Shown one piece after another: positions 24,781-36,851 of a DNA stretch of 64,000 nucleotides. The first letter of the stretch is position 1. Each line of letters starts with the position of its first letter. The DNA is taken from the NCBI RefSeq assembly GCF_030315685.1, contig NZ_JASXSI010000003.1:248001-312000 (forward strand), written 5' to 3'. The notes under the pieces were generated by a model that saw nothing but the letters and a program-made list of their open reading frames with translations, was not told the origin of the DNA and did no database searches. The position numbers were made by a program, and so were the translations under genes. Source of the stretch: Gordonia sp. ABSL11-1 (lineage in GTDB: Bacteria > Actinomycetota > Actinomycetes > Mycobacteriales > Mycobacteriaceae).

Positions 24781-24786
24781 ATGGTA
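24781..24786 (-). promoter_or_regulatory. -10 element (TACCAT) of a leaderless tmk transcript
   Basis: On the minus strand TACCAT fits TANNNT and ends 7 bases before the tmk GTG. No ribosome binding site is present. Confidence 0.4.
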
Positions 24787-24833
24787 ACGGCCACGGTGTC
24801 GTCGTCTCGGGCGCCCCGCGCGACACCTGCTGC

Positions 24834-24905
24834 GTCACTGGTCACCGCCACCCGAAGTCACCATACCGGCGCGTCCTCTCCGCGGTTCGGTCACGAAAGT
24901 GTCAC
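24834..24905. promoter_or_regulatory. cluster of five GTCAC motifs, probable MtrA binding region
   Basis: GTCAC occurs at 24834, 24841, 24857, 24890 and 24901 on the plus strand, the last two 11 bp apart and just ahead of the mtrA start at 24916. MtrA is known to recognise GTCAC-containing direct repeats, so autoregulation, and perhaps control of tmk, is likely. Confidence 0.55.
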
Positions 24906-24915
24906 CATTGAACGC

Positions 24916-25593
24916 ATGAAACCGCGCATCCTTGTCGTCGATGACGACGCCGCTCTCGCCGAGATGCTGACGATCGTGCTCCGGGGTGAAGGTTTCGAAC
25001 CGTTCGTGGTCGGTGACGGCACGCAGGCACTGACGGCGGTCCGCGAGATCCGACCCGATCTCGTCCTCCTCGACCTCATGCTCCCCGGGATGAACGGCAT
25101 CGACGTGTGCCGCGTTCTGCGCGCCGATTCCGGAGTCCCGATCGTCATGCTGACCGCCAAGTCGGACACGGTCGACGTCGTCCTCGGTCTGGAGTCGGGC
25201 GCCGACGACTACATGGTGAAGCCCTTCAAGCCGAAGGAACTCGTCGCGCGGGTCCGCGCCCGACTGCGTCGGACCGACGAGGAGCCGGCGGAGTTGCTGT
25301 CGATCGGGCCGGTCGAGATCGACGTCCCGGCCCACAAGGTGACCCGCGACGGTGTGCCCATCTCGCTGACTCCGCTCGAGTTCGACCTGCTGGTCGCACT
25401 GGCCCGCAAGCCGCGCCAGGTGTTCACCCGCGATGTGCTCCTCGAACAGGTGTGGGGCTACCGTCACCCGGCGGACACTAGACTCGTCAACGTGCATGTC
25501 CAGCGTCTCCGAGCGAAGGTCGAAACCGACCCGGAAAATCCTGAGGTCGTCCTGACTGTGAGGGGGGTCGGCTACAAGGCCGGCCCGCCGTGA
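24916..25593 (+). CDS. mtrA: MtrA response regulator (OmpR family)
   Basis: A 226-residue response regulator of the essential MtrAB system, which links cell-cycle, cell-wall and division control in actinobacteria. The receiver domain (1-120) has the acidic pocket VVDDDA, the phosphoacceptor Asp53 in LLDLMLPG, Thr in MLTAKS and Lys in MVKPFKP. The C-terminal winged helix (about 130-226) reads [34 protein letters not shown] and ends [10 protein letters not shown]. Start ATG at 24916; the frame is open upstream but homology starts here. The TGA overlaps the GTG of mtrB by 4 bases. Confidence 0.97.
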   Translation: MKPRILVVDDDAALAEMLTIVLRGEGFEPFVVGDGTQALTAVREIRPDLVLLDLMLPGMNGIDVCRVLRADSGVPIVMLTAKSDTVDVVLGLESGADDYMVKPFKPKELVARVRARLRRTDEEPAELLSIGPVEIDVPAHKVTRDGVPISLTPLEFDLLVALARKPRQVFTRDVLLEQVWGYRHPADTRLVNVHVQRLRAKVETDPENPEVVLTVRGVGYKAGPP

Positions 25594-27341
25594 TCGGTCG
25601 ACCCCGCCGTCGCGTCAACAGCACCTTCGGGCGCATCACCCGCGCCGCCGGCAGAGTCGGTCGAGCCTTCGGCCGCATCTGGCGGCGATCACTGCAGCTG
25701 CGTGTGGTGGTGTCCACGTTGGTGCTGTCCTTTGTGGTGATCCTGATCCTCGTGTTCGTGTTGATCAGCCAGATCACCGATCGACTCCTCGACGTCAAAC
25801 TCGCTGCAGCGACCGAGGAAGTCGAACGCGCACGCATCGCGGTGGAGCGTGATCTCACCAGCAGCGACGGCAACATGTCCGTGCAGAACCGGCTCCGCCA
25901 GACCCGCTCGCTCCTGACCGACCGCGACGTCGACACCAGCGAGAACTCCGGCACCGTCGGCACCTTCGACACCGTCCTGCTGGTACCCGGCACCCGCGAC
26001 GACGGCAGCGACAGCGGAGTCGGTCCGACCACCGAGATCCCCGGCAACCTCCGCGACATGGTGCAGGGCGGTCAGGTCGCCTACCAGTACTCGTCGATCC
26101 CGAATGCATCCGGCGGCATGGAACCGGCCCTCATCGTCGGGACGCCGACGAACGCCGCGGTCCCGGGGCTCGAGCTGTATCTGGTGTTCCCGCTGACCAG
26201 CGAACAGAACACCGTCGACCTCGTGCGTGGCACGCTGCTCACCGGCGGCGTGGTGCTACTCGGTTTGCTGGCCGCGGTGGCGTGGCTGGTGTCGCGGCAG
26301 GTGGTGCTGCCCGTCCGATCGGCCTCGCGGATCGCGGTGCGGTTCGCCGATGGCCGACTCAAGGAACGAATGCCCGTCCGGGGCGAGGACGACATGGCGC
26401 GCCTGGCGATGTCGTTCAACGACATGGCCGAGAGCCTGTCCAAGCAGATCACCCACCTGGAGGAGTTCGGCGGGCTGCAACGTCAGTTCACCTCGGACGT
26501 CAGTCACGAGCTGCGCACCCCCCTGACGACCGTGCGTATGGCCAGTGACGTCCTCTACGAGGGGCGTGACGAGCTGGACCCGGTGCGCAAGCGGTCGGTG
26601 GAGCTGCTCGACAAGGAGCTCGACCGGTTCGAGACGCTGCTCAACGAATTGCTCGAGATCTCGCGACATGATGCGGGCATGGCCGAGCTCGCGGCCGAGC
26701 GGATGGACATGGCGATCCCGATCGACGGTGCGCTGGCGACGGTCAGTCATCTCGCCGAGGAGACCGGGACCGAACTGGTGCTCGATCTCCCGGCCGAGCC
26801 GGTCATCGCCGAGATCGATCCGCGACGAGTGGAGCGCATCCTGCGCAATCTGCTCGCCAACGCCATCGACCACGGAGAACGCAAACCGGTCACGCTGACG
26901 ATGCGGTCGGACGGCGATGCGGTCGCGATCACTGTGCGTGACAACGGCATCGGCCTGCGTCCCGGCGAGGAGAAGCTCGTGTTCAACCGGTTCTGGCGTT
27001 CGGACCCGTCGCGGTTCCGGCGTTCGGGGGGCACCGGGCTCGGTCTCGCGATCAGCATCGAGGACGCCCGGCTGCACCAGGGCCGGCTCGAGGCGTGGGG
27101 TGAACCCGGCAAGGGTGCGTGCTTCCGGCTGACACTTCCACTCGTGCGTGGCCACAAGGTCCTCGGCAGTCCGCTTCCGCTCAAACCGGTCGGCGGCTAT
27201 CCGAGGTCGTCGTCGACGGCCTCGCGCGCTGCCGGCGTGCCCAAGGCCACGGCAGTGCGGATCGATCCGGAGTCGGGTCAGGATGTCGCGGGCCCGCGCG
27301 CCGACAGCAGTACCGGCGGAGGTGGGGATGTCTCGTCCTGA
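25590..27341 (+). CDS. mtrB: MtrB sensor histidine kinase
   Basis: A 583-residue membrane sensor kinase. Membrane helix 1 is at about 38-60 ([20 protein letters not shown]) and helix 2 at about 210-232 ([16 protein letters not shown]), bounding an extracellular sensor domain. A HAMP domain follows ([32 protein letters not shown]), then the HisKA domain with His306 in [14 protein letters not shown], and HATPase boxes N ([10 protein letters not shown]), G1 ([12 protein letters not shown]) and G2 ([13 protein letters not shown]). The Ser/Ala-rich tail is disordered. It is coupled to mtrA by a GTGA overlap and overlaps lpqB by 14 bases. Confidence 0.97.
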   Translation: MIGRPRRRVNSTFGRITRAAGRVGRAFGRIWRRSLQLRVVVSTLVLSFVVILILVFVLISQITDRLLDVKLAAATEEVERARIAVERDLTSSDGNMSVQNRLRQTRSLLTDRDVDTSENSGTVGTFDTVLLVPGTRDDGSDSGVGPTTEIPGNLRDMVQGGQVAYQYSSIPNASGGMEPALIVGTPTNAAVPGLELYLVFPLTSEQNTVDLVRGTLLTGGVVLLGLLAAVAWLVSRQVVLPVRSASRIAVRFADGRLKERMPVRGEDDMARLAMSFNDMAESLSKQITHLEEFGGLQRQFTSDVSHELRTPLTTVRMASDVLYEGRDELDPVRKRSVELLDKELDRFETLLNELLEISRHDAGMAELAAERMDMAIPIDGALATVSHLAEETGTELVLDLPAEPVIAEIDPRRVERILRNLLANAIDHGERKPVTLTMRSDGDAVAITVRDNGIGLRPGEEKLVFNRFWRSDPSRFRRSGGTGLGLAISIEDARLHQGRLEAWGEPGKGACFRLTLPLVRGHKVLGSPLPLKPVGGYPRSSSTASRAAGVPKATAVRIDPESGQDVAGPRADSSTGGGGDVSS

Positions 27342-29118
27342 CCTGGACGCCGCTCGACGACACGTACGGTCCGTCCGGGCGCGAGGGCACTCGGTGGCGA
27401 CGACGGTGGTGCTCGTCGTCCTCGTCGGTGTCCTCGCTGCGTGCGGGTCGATCCCGAACAGTTCGTCGCCGCAGCCCATCACCGCGTTCGCCCGTCAGGG
27501 ACCGACGAACGCGGTGCCGGTCCCGCAGCGCGACATGGACCCGGAGTCCTTGGTGCGGGCCTTCCTCAAGGCCACCGCGGATCCGGATGGCGGTCATCGT
27601 GCCGCGCGGAACTTCCTCACCACCTCGGCATCGGAGCAGTGGGACGACCGCGGCGACATGCTCGTCGTCGACGAGATCAACGTGTTCGTCGACCAGCGCA
27701 GCGAGGACGCTGTGCGCCTGCGTCTCATCGGCGACAACGTGGGCACATTGAGGTCCGATGGGCAGTTGCTCCCGGCCACCGGACGCGTCGAGACCAGTCT
27801 GGCGCTCACCCGCGTCGGCGATGAATGGCGGATCGACGGACCGTTGCCGAACGGGACGATGATCGACCGCAATCAGTTCGACGCCGCCTACCGTGCGGTG
27901 ACCCTGTACTTCACCGATCGCAACCTGCAGCGGTTGGTGGCCGATCCGCGATGGCTCTACGCGGGCACCGACACCGAGCCGACCGTCCTGATCAACCGGC
28001 TGATCGCGGGTCAGGCCACCGACCTCGACGGATCGGTCGACAGCGGGTTCCCGAACGGTGCCGCGCTACGCGGTCCGGTCACCCAACTGTCGGGCGGCGG
28101 CGTGCGGATCGACCTGACGGGCATCGGATCGAGTTCGGTGCGGGACCGGACGGCCCTGGCGGCGCAGATCATCTGGACCCTCGACGGCGCCGACATCGGC
28201 GGACCGTACGTGATCAACGCCGACGGCGGTCCGCTGATCCCGGAGCGCGCCTCGGGGTGGCAGACCGCGGATGTGAAGTCGTTCGACCCCACGGCTGCAC
28301 CCACCACCGACGTCGGCCTCAACATCATCCGATCGGGGTCGTTGCTGAAGGTGACCGACACCGGGACGGTGCCGGTCAGCGGGGCGCTCGGCTCGAGCAA
28401 GTCGGTGCGATCGTCGTCGATCTCCGCCGACGGCCGGCGGACCGCGGCGGTCATCGCACGGGGTGGGACCGATCCCCGGCGCGATCTCGCGATCGGCGCA
28501 TACGGTGCCGAGCCGGGCCCGGTGGTCACCGGTACCACGATCACGCGACCGTCGTTCGGCTCCGACGCCGACTCCGTCTGGGCCGTCGTCGACGGGAAGC
28601 CCGTTCAATGGGTTCGTGAGGAGACCGGCGCGAGTGACCGGCTGACCACCGTCGATGCCGCGTCGATCGCGACCGTCGCCCGCGGGGCGATCACGGAACT
28701 GCAGGTGTCCCCGGACGGGGTGCGCGCGGCTCTCGTCGTCGGCGGCCAGGTGGTGTTCGCGGTGGTCTCCACCAACGCCGAGGGTGCGGTGTCGCTGACC
28801 AGTCCGCGGATCGCCGCGTACAACATCGGCAACCGGGCGGTGTCGCTGGACTGGGCGTCGCCGACGACATTGATGATCGCGCGAGATGCACCCGAATCGC
28901 CGGTTGTGCAGCTGTCCATCAACGGCACGCCGGCCGTCGGATTGCTCTCCGGCAACCTGTCGCCGCCGGTGCGGGCGATCGTGGCCAACCAGTCGACGGT
29001 CTACGTCGGCGACTCCCGCGGCGTACTCCGGTTGGGCAGTGCGAACGGTCAACCCGATCAGTACTGGACCGAGGTGGAATCAGCGATGTCGCCCGGAGCC
29101 ATCCCCGTGCTGCCCTGA
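27328..29118 (+). CDS. lpqB: LpqB lipoprotein, MtrAB accessory protein
   Basis: A 596-residue lipoprotein that modulates MtrB signalling at the cell surface. The N-terminus has a signal peptide ([19 protein letters not shown]) with a lipobox LAAC, Cys39 being the lipidated residue. A GerMN-like region follows ([32 protein letters not shown] lies in its border) and then a beta-propeller-like C-terminal LpqB domain with [19 protein letters not shown] and [21 protein letters not shown]. The ATG at 27328 lies inside the end of mtrB with GGTGGGG upstream. mtrA-mtrB-lpqB is one operon. Confidence 0.95.
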   Translation: MSRPDLDAARRHVRSVRARGHSVATTVVLVVLVGVLAACGSIPNSSSPQPITAFARQGPTNAVPVPQRDMDPESLVRAFLKATADPDGGHRAARNFLTTSASEQWDDRGDMLVVDEINVFVDQRSEDAVRLRLIGDNVGTLRSDGQLLPATGRVETSLALTRVGDEWRIDGPLPNGTMIDRNQFDAAYRAVTLYFTDRNLQRLVADPRWLYAGTDTEPTVLINRLIAGQATDLDGSVDSGFPNGAALRGPVTQLSGGGVRIDLTGIGSSSVRDRTALAAQIIWTLDGADIGGPYVINADGGPLIPERASGWQTADVKSFDPTAAPTTDVGLNIIRSGSLLKVTDTGTVPVSGALGSSKSVRSSSISADGRRTAAVIARGGTDPRRDLAIGAYGAEPGPVVTGTTITRPSFGSDADSVWAVVDGKPVQWVREETGASDRLTTVDAASIATVARGAITELQVSPDGVRAALVVGGQVVFAVVSTNAEGAVSLTSPRIAAYNIGNRAVSLDWASPTTLMIARDAPESPVVQLSINGTPAVGLLSGNLSPPVRAIVANQSTVYVGDSRGVLRLGSANGQPDQYWTEVESAMSPGAIPVLP

Positions 29119-29122
29119 GACC

Positions 29123-29830
29123 TCACGCTCCTGCGACGACCAGCACGGCGTGCACGGTGACACCGTGCCATGCCAGCACCCGGACCGATTCGGCGGAGGT
29201 GGCCCCGGTGGTCAGGATGTCGTCGACGAGCACCACGGCTCCGCTGGTGGCGGGCCCGGGATCGGTCCACGGATATCGCAGACGGATCGCGCCGGACAGA
29301 TTGCCGACCCGACGCCGTGCGTCGAGCCCCACGGAGTCGCGTGCCCAGGATGACGTGACCAGCAGATCGAGCGAGCGTACCCGCGGGCCGAGCCGGCCCG
29401 CCGCAACCCGCGACATCGAGGCGACCGGATCGCCGCCACGACGTCTGGCCGAGGACCGGCGGGTGGGTGCGGGGATGAGAGTGAGCGTGTGGCCGTCGGG
29501 GATCTCACCCCAGTGACCCAAGGTGATGACCCCACGCGCGAGCGCGCGGCCCAGAGGGGCGATCAGGTCGCGTCGATCGTGTTCCTTCACCGAGACGAGT
29601 GATCGTCGGTACGGCCCCCGGTAGCGACCGAGGGCCCACGCGTCGACCGGGAGTTCGATGCGCGGCTCGAGCCGGATCGGCGTGTCGGCAAGTGTGGCAG
29701 CGCAGTCGGGACACCATGGCGAGCCCGGGGTGTCGCAGCCGCCGCAGATCGTCGGCACGACCAGGTCGGTTCCCGAACGCAGGATCGTTGCGAGGAGGGA
29801 CGCCACGCCGGACCGCCGACGGTTCACCAC
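29123..29830 (-). CDS. ComF family phosphoribosyltransferase-like protein
   Basis: A 235-residue protein. An N-terminal zinc-ribbon-like part (CGGCDTPGSPWCPDCAATL) is followed by YRGPYRRSLVSVKEHDRRDL and the C-terminal PRTase motif VVLVDDILTTGATSAESVRVLAWHG, the PRPP-binding loop. ComF proteins take part in DNA uptake in competent species; in actinobacteria the role is unclear. The start is a tandem GTG at 29828-29830 with no clear ribosome binding site. The gene converges on lpqB with a 4-base gap, matching Rv3242c. Confidence 0.88.
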   Translation of the reverse strand: MVNRRRSGVASLLATILRSGTDLVVPTICGGCDTPGSPWCPDCAATLADTPIRLEPRIELPVDAWALGRYRGPYRRSLVSVKEHDRRDLIAPLGRALARGVITLGHWGEIPDGHTLTLIPAPTRRSSARRRGGDPVASMSRVAAGRLGPRVRSLDLLVTSSWARDSVGLDARRRVGNLSGAIRLRYPWTDPGPATSGAVVLVDDILTTGATSAESVRVLAWHGVTVHAVLVVAGA

Positions 29831-30394
29831 GCCACGATGTCATCCACGAGGTCGTCGAATCGTCCTGAGAACTGCGCTCACCGAGATCTGTGGACGGATC
29901 GGCGCCCTGTGGAACGATTGCCAGGCAACGCCGGGGAGGCCGTCGGTGTGTCGTCCGAGTGACGTCGCGGTGACGAACGACCTCCTCGCGCAGGACTTCT
30001 GTCCCGACCTGGGTCCCGACACGCCTCACGTTGAGCCGAAACGTGGCCAGGAAGCAAACATCGGGCTACGGTCGAAGGCACAACAGGTAACCCCCGCTTT
30101 TCACGAGGAGGTGAGGCCCCTGCCAGTGAGTGCCAGCCGTCGGCTGGCATGGCCACGATTCCCATCCGATGACGACGAGAGCGTCAGCGCGACAACAGAT
30201 CTGATCCGTCGCTGTATCCAGTGCCACCAACTGACTCGGGCGCGCGGCCGCCCCGAAGGTACACGCAGGAGCGGGCCACCGCCGACGGCGACCTCCCACA
30301 GCGGCATCATGCCGCCCTCCGTGGCAGAACTGACACGCTCACACGACTCTTCACACGTGGTCGGCCGGGAACCATCAGAAGGAGGTAGTTGTTC
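29831..30394. promoter_or_regulatory. 564-bp intergenic region upstream of hpf and comF, with a 19-bp palindrome
   Basis: No convincing gene is seen. It must hold the divergent promoters of comF and hpf, but no clear -35/-10 pair was identified. The odd palindrome TGCCAGCCGTCGGCTGGCA (30131-30149, 9-bp arms about a central T) lies about 245 bases before the hpf start and could be an operator or form a hairpin in the leader. No DosR-type box was recognised. Confidence 0.4.
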
Positions 30395-31204
30395 ATGTCA
30401 ACAGTCATCCATCGCAAAGGCCACCGCGAATCCAAGGTCGGTGAGCGTCCCCCAGAGACCACCCGCGACAGCACCGCCGATGACTCCTCATCGGCCGACG
30501 AACGGGCCTTCGACCAGAGTTTCGCCTTCGTCCGCCCGGCCGGCACGGTCAACTCCGCCGAACCCGCCGAACCCACCGCCAAGGTCGACATCAGCGGCCG
30601 CAACGTCGAGATACCAGACCACTACCGCATCTACGTCGGCGACAAGCTCGCCCGTCTCGAGCGGTTCGATCCCTCCATCTTCCGATTCGACGTCGAGCTG
30701 AACCACGAACGCAACCGCCGCCAATCCAAGGTCTGTCAGCAGGTCGAGATCACGGCGGTCGGCAAAGGTCCCAAGGCGCGTGCGCAGGCGTGCGGTGAGA
30801 ACTTCTACGCGGCGCTCGAGGCCGCGCTCGACAAGCTCGAGTCGCGCCTGCGTCGGGTCAAGGACCGTCGGCGGGTCTCCTACGGCAACCGACGGCCGAT
30901 CTCCGTGGCCGAGGCGACCGAGATCGGTGCGCCGCTGCTCCGGGACGGCCAGATCACAGCACAGCCCGACGCGGACACCGACGCCACCGAACCGGCCTGG
31001 GACGACGGCGTCGAACTCCACGAACCGGGCCAGGTGGTGCGGGTCAAGGAGCACGAGGCCGTGCCGATGTCGGTGGACGACGCTCTCTACGAGATGGAGC
31101 TCGTCGGTCACGACTTCTTCCTCTTCCACGACAAGGAGTCCGACAAGCCGTCCGTCGTCTATCGGCGTCACGCCTTCGACTACGGCCTGATACGTCTCGC
31201 CTGA
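30395..31204 (+). CDS. hpf: long-form ribosome hibernation promoting factor
   Basis: A 269-residue HPF of the long type, which dimerises 70S ribosomes or stabilises them in stationary phase. The N-terminal 60 residues are disordered; about 65-165 form the S30AE/RaiA domain (VDISGRNVEIPDHYRIYVGDKLARLERFD, DVELNHERN, VEITAVGKGPKARAQACGENFYAALEAALDKLESRL, in separate blocks); about 210-269 are the C-terminal dimerisation domain (VVRVKEHEAVPMSVDDALYEMELVGHDFFLF...VVYRRHAFDYGLIRL). AAGGAGG lies 9 bases before the ATG at 30395. Equivalent to Rv3241c. Confidence 0.93.
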   Translation: MSTVIHRKGHRESKVGERPPETTRDSTADDSSSADERAFDQSFAFVRPAGTVNSAEPAEPTAKVDISGRNVEIPDHYRIYVGDKLARLERFDPSIFRFDVELNHERNRRQSKVCQQVEITAVGKGPKARAQACGENFYAALEAALDKLESRLRRVKDRRRVSYGNRRPISVAEATEIGAPLLRDGQITAQPDADTDATEPAWDDGVELHEPGQVVRVKEHEAVPMSVDDALYEMELVGHDFFLFHDKESDKPSVVYRRHAFDYGLIRLA

Positions 31205-31243
31205 GACCGATCAGGTTGCACTAAGGCGACCTGAGTACCATGG

Positions 31244-31275
31244 AATCCGGCCTGTACCGAGCTGCAGGCCGGATT
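31244..31275 (+). terminator. terminator hairpin between hpf and secA
   Basis: AATCCGGCCTG (31244-31254) and CAGGCCGGATT (31265-31275) form a perfect 11-bp stem with a 10-base loop, 40 bases after the hpf stop and 38 bases before the secA start. Confidence 0.8.
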
Positions 31276-31313
31276 TCGTGTGTTGTCGACATGAGTGAGG
31301 GACTCGATCAACG

Positions 31314-34151
<2,838 letters not shown>

Positions 34152-34367
34152 ATCCCGCTCGCGCCCGCGGGCGTCACCCGTCCTCACGACGAGGGGGAGT
34201 GGGTAGGCGTGGATGTCGCGTATCGCGCACTCCGGCAGACGGGTTGTCTGATCGGGCCGTCGGATACGCGGCATCCTGTGATGCCGGGTGTCACACTGTG
34301 GAATTGTCAAGGTACGCATGCGGTCCCGGCGTGGCCGGGTGCGGGGGAGATGGTCTGTCGGGTGTGG

Positions 34368-35621
34368 TCAGGCGGCGGCGGGCATGTTGTCGAGGGTCAG
34401 GGTGCGTCTGCTGTAGCTGGGTATCGCTCGTCGGCGGGGGTCGACGGTGGCGGGTGGGGTGAGCCAGGCGTGCCGGTCGGCGCCGATGAACACATCCCAC
34501 CCGTTGTGGTGGACGTCGGCGTGACAGGACGGGCATAGCAGGCACCCGTTTTCCAGGCAGGTGTCGCCGCCGTCGGCCCAGTGCACGATGTGATGCGCCT
34601 GGGTGCGGCTGGCAGGTGCCCCGCATTTGATGCAGCACTTATCCCGGATCAGGAGCGCTTTGCGGTGGGCGGGTGTGAACAGTCGTTTCTCTCTGCCGAC
34701 GTCGAGCGGGACGGTTTCGCCGTCGACGATGATGGTGGTGATCGCAGGGTCACAGGCGAGGGCTTTCATGGTGGCAGGGGTGACTGATCCCATGAACGGC
34801 AGCTCTGCCAGTGTCGGTGTGTCGGCGGGAATGGTCAGCAACACCTGTGTTCTCGGGGCCAAAGCCCGCTCGGGATCGCCGCTGCGGGCGGCGATGTCGA
34901 GCACAGCTTCGAGGGCGTCGGCGAAGCGGCGTTCGGTCGATCGGGCATCGGGGGAGCCGTCGGGTTCAGGTCGGGGCGCACCGTAGTGTTCCATGGCGAC
35001 GTGGAACTTCTCCCCGACTTCGGTGTCGAGGTCGGCCTCGACGTGCAGGCGCCCGTCAGTGGTCTTGCTTTTCGTGAGCGTGTTGATGGAGCGGTCCTCA
35101 GAAGCGGGCAACCCACCGGTGTCGTCGGCGATCTGATTGCCCAGGGTGCGGGCGCGGTCGAGGATGTCGGCGGGGGTGGCGCCGGAGAAGTGTTGTCCGA
35201 GAAGATCTGTCACATAGTTTAGACGCATCGCATCGTCGATCGGTTCCGGTGATCTTTTCCCGATGTGCTCGATGCCGCGGACGATGGCGTCAGCGTGTTC
35301 ACCGGACAGAACGCCGTCAGCGGCGTGCGCGGCCAACGTGGGCAGGGTGGTGAGCGATCCGGCGACACGGATGAGCCGTTGCGCGGCGGCGGGCGCTACT
35401 CCCATGACGATCAACAACTCTCGGGTGCTACGTCCGTGATCCTTCGCCACCCGCAACCGTTCGAGCGCAGCGGTCAGCACCGCGGCGTGATGGTCGATCA
35501 GGTTACGCAGCGTGAGCAAGGCCCGCATGGCGTCGAACGCCTGCGGACCGGACATGTCGTCGTCGACGGAAAGGTCATGGACCCTGTCAGAGATGTTCGA
35601 GATGTCGTCGATGATGCTCAC
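34368..35621 (-). CDS. 13E12-type protein: DUF222 plus HNH endonuclease
   Basis: A 417-residue protein of the 13E12 repeat family common in mycobacteria and relatives. The N-terminal DUF222 region contains LTLRNLIDHHAAVLTAALERL and STRELLIVMGVAPAAAQRLIRVAGSL; the C-terminus is an HNH nuclease: CCIKCGAPASRTQAHHIVHWADGGDTCLENGCLLCPSCHADVHHNGWDV, with CxxC pairs and the His residues of the motif. The GTG start at 35619-35621 has GGGGGA 5 bases upstream. It sits between secA and the Rv3235-like gene, next to transposase debris. Its function is unknown; the family behaves as a dispersed, possibly selfish repeat and in M. tuberculosis serves as the phiRv1 integration target. Confidence 0.88.
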   Translation of the reverse strand: MSIIDDISNISDRVHDLSVDDDMSGPQAFDAMRALLTLRNLIDHHAAVLTAALERLRVAKDHGRSTRELLIVMGVAPAAAQRLIRVAGSLTTLPTLAAHAADGVLSGEHADAIVRGIEHIGKRSPEPIDDAMRLNYVTDLLGQHFSGATPADILDRARTLGNQIADDTGGLPASEDRSINTLTKSKTTDGRLHVEADLDTEVGEKFHVAMEHYGAPRPEPDGSPDARSTERRFADALEAVLDIAARSGDPERALAPRTQVLLTIPADTPTLAELPFMGSVTPATMKALACDPAITTIIVDGETVPLDVGREKRLFTPAHRKALLIRDKCCIKCGAPASRTQAHHIVHWADGGDTCLENGCLLCPSCHADVHHNGWDVFIGADRHAWLTPPATVDPRRRAIPSYSRRTLTLDNMPAAA

Positions 35622-35810
35622 AGCGGTCCCCCAAGAGTCGACAGATCAGGTCAGCAGGAGACTCATCGGATTCTTGGGGCCACACCCAGGGGGTGTGGCG
35701 GTAACGCACATCAACTCGAACCTGCTGACACCAATCTATCGAACACATGTACGAAGCGCAAGGGAATCCGGAGACTTTCTCGTCCCAGGGGCCCACCGCC
35801 TGCGCCCTTG

Positions 35811-35952
35811 GCCTCATCGCCTGACGCCGACGGGCTCGACTTCGGGCGACGGGTCTGGGATTCGATAGCGGCCGATCTTCTCTTGCACGTTTACGTAACT
35901 CGTAGAACAATCTTCGAGAAAATCCGTGTTCGCGCACAACGTCGAGAACCGC
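35811..35952 (-). pseudogene. frameshifted IS481-like transposase remnant
   Basis: On the minus strand one frame gives AVLDVVREHGFSRRLFYELRKRARED, resembling the N-terminal helix-turn-helix of IS481-group transposases. The reading then continues in a second frame as RSAAIESQTRRPKSSPSASG, resembling the family's AAIEPRSRRPKSSP segment. The break in frame and the absence of the DDE catalytic domain show a decayed fragment. No terminal inverted repeats were found. Confidence 0.6.
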
Positions 35953-35972
35953 CTGCTCGCGGCATCGGGCTC

Positions 35973-36203
35973 TCAGGCTCGGGTGGGCTGGGCGTGTAGT
36001 TCGCGCAGGATCTGTTCGACCCGATCGTTCACGCTGGTGCGCGGCAGGACGATGATCTGGTAGCCGAGTTCTTTGTAGCCGCGAACGAGGCGCTCGTATT
36101 CTGCTGTTGCTTCGGCAAGCGAATGTCTGCGAGCGGCGTATGTGGACCAGATCGCCTCCCACGGCGGTGTGAAGAACACGCGGTGGCCCACTCTCCCATC
36201 GAT
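35973..36203 (-). pseudogene. C-terminal remnant of an AAA-type ATPase (AAA_28-like)
   Basis: The frame encodes VGHRVFFTPPWEAIWSTYAARRHSLAEATAEYERLVRGYKELGYQIIVLPRTSVNDRVEQIL over two conserved blocks, the C-terminal part of predicted P-loop ATPases of about 180 residues. The P-loop half is missing, and the sequence upstream in the frame is unrelated. It abuts the transposase remnant, so it was probably truncated by insertion or deletion. It is most likely not expressed. Confidence 0.6.
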
Positions 36204-36304
36204 GTCCTGATGCGGAAGTGTCACCGATGTCCTGCGAGATGACACCCATCTGACGAATTCGGCCCGAGGTGGAACCGCCGACGGCTCCCGTGCGTCCGAT
36301 AAAC

Positions 36305-36829
36305 ATGGAGACGCCTCGAGTCCTGATCCGACCGGCACCGCAGTACGAGCCACCCCTGCGCGCCTCCGGCGGCACCGGGGGTGTGACGCCCCCTCGACCG
36401 GTGCCGCGAGAGCGACCGCCGACGCCACCACCGACGACCGGCAGGGCGTTGTCGACGGCGACGACCGAGGCCCGTCGATTCGCCATCGCGACCGTGACGC
36501 TCGTCCTCGAGGTGCTCGATCGCCGACGAACGGCCTCCCAGCTCGAGCCGCACGTGACCCTGTGTCTCCTCGATCAGCTCACCGTCCTGTCGCGATCGAC
36601 AGCGCCGCCGAGTTCGGCGTCCCTTCGGCGTGTGCACATCCAGATGGGTGGTCCGGGTGCCGCGGAGATCTTCGGGAGCTTCGAGCGGGGTGGGCGTGTG
36701 CTGGCGTTCGCCGCGCGGATCGAACAACTGCCGTGCCGCGTCCGCACGCCACCCGAGAAACGCAGGCGCACCCTGCTGCCTCGACTCGTCGAATACCGTT
36801 GGCATCTAGTCGATTTCGCGATAGCGTGA
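36305..36829 (+). CDS. Rv3235-like protein (DUF6459)
   Basis: A 174-residue protein. The first 50 residues are Pro/Arg-rich and disordered; the folded part reads ARRFAIATVTLVLEVLDRRRTASQLEPHV, RRVHIQMGGPGAAEIFGSFERGGRVLAFAARIEQ and the C-terminal LPRLVEYRWHLVDFAIA, matching the Rv3235 family of unknown function. Position next to the WS/DGAT and reductase genes matches M. tuberculosis. The ATG at 36305 was chosen; a GTG at 36269 in the same frame is an alternative, and neither has a good ribosome binding site. Confidence 0.7.
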   Translation: METPRVLIRPAPQYEPPLRASGGTGGVTPPRPVPRERPPTPPPTTGRALSTATTEARRFAIATVTLVLEVLDRRRTASQLEPHVTLCLLDQLTVLSRSTAPPSSASLRRVHIQMGGPGAAEIFGSFERGGRVLAFAARIEQLPCRVRTPPEKRRRTLLPRLVEYRWHLVDFAIA

Positions 36830-36851
36830 TAGGTGCCGTGCGCGGCGACCG

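Noticed and set aside
29878..30165. 95-codon minus-strand frame in the hpf-comF gap
   Set aside because: No ribosome binding site, no homology and biased Arg/Pro/Ser composition.
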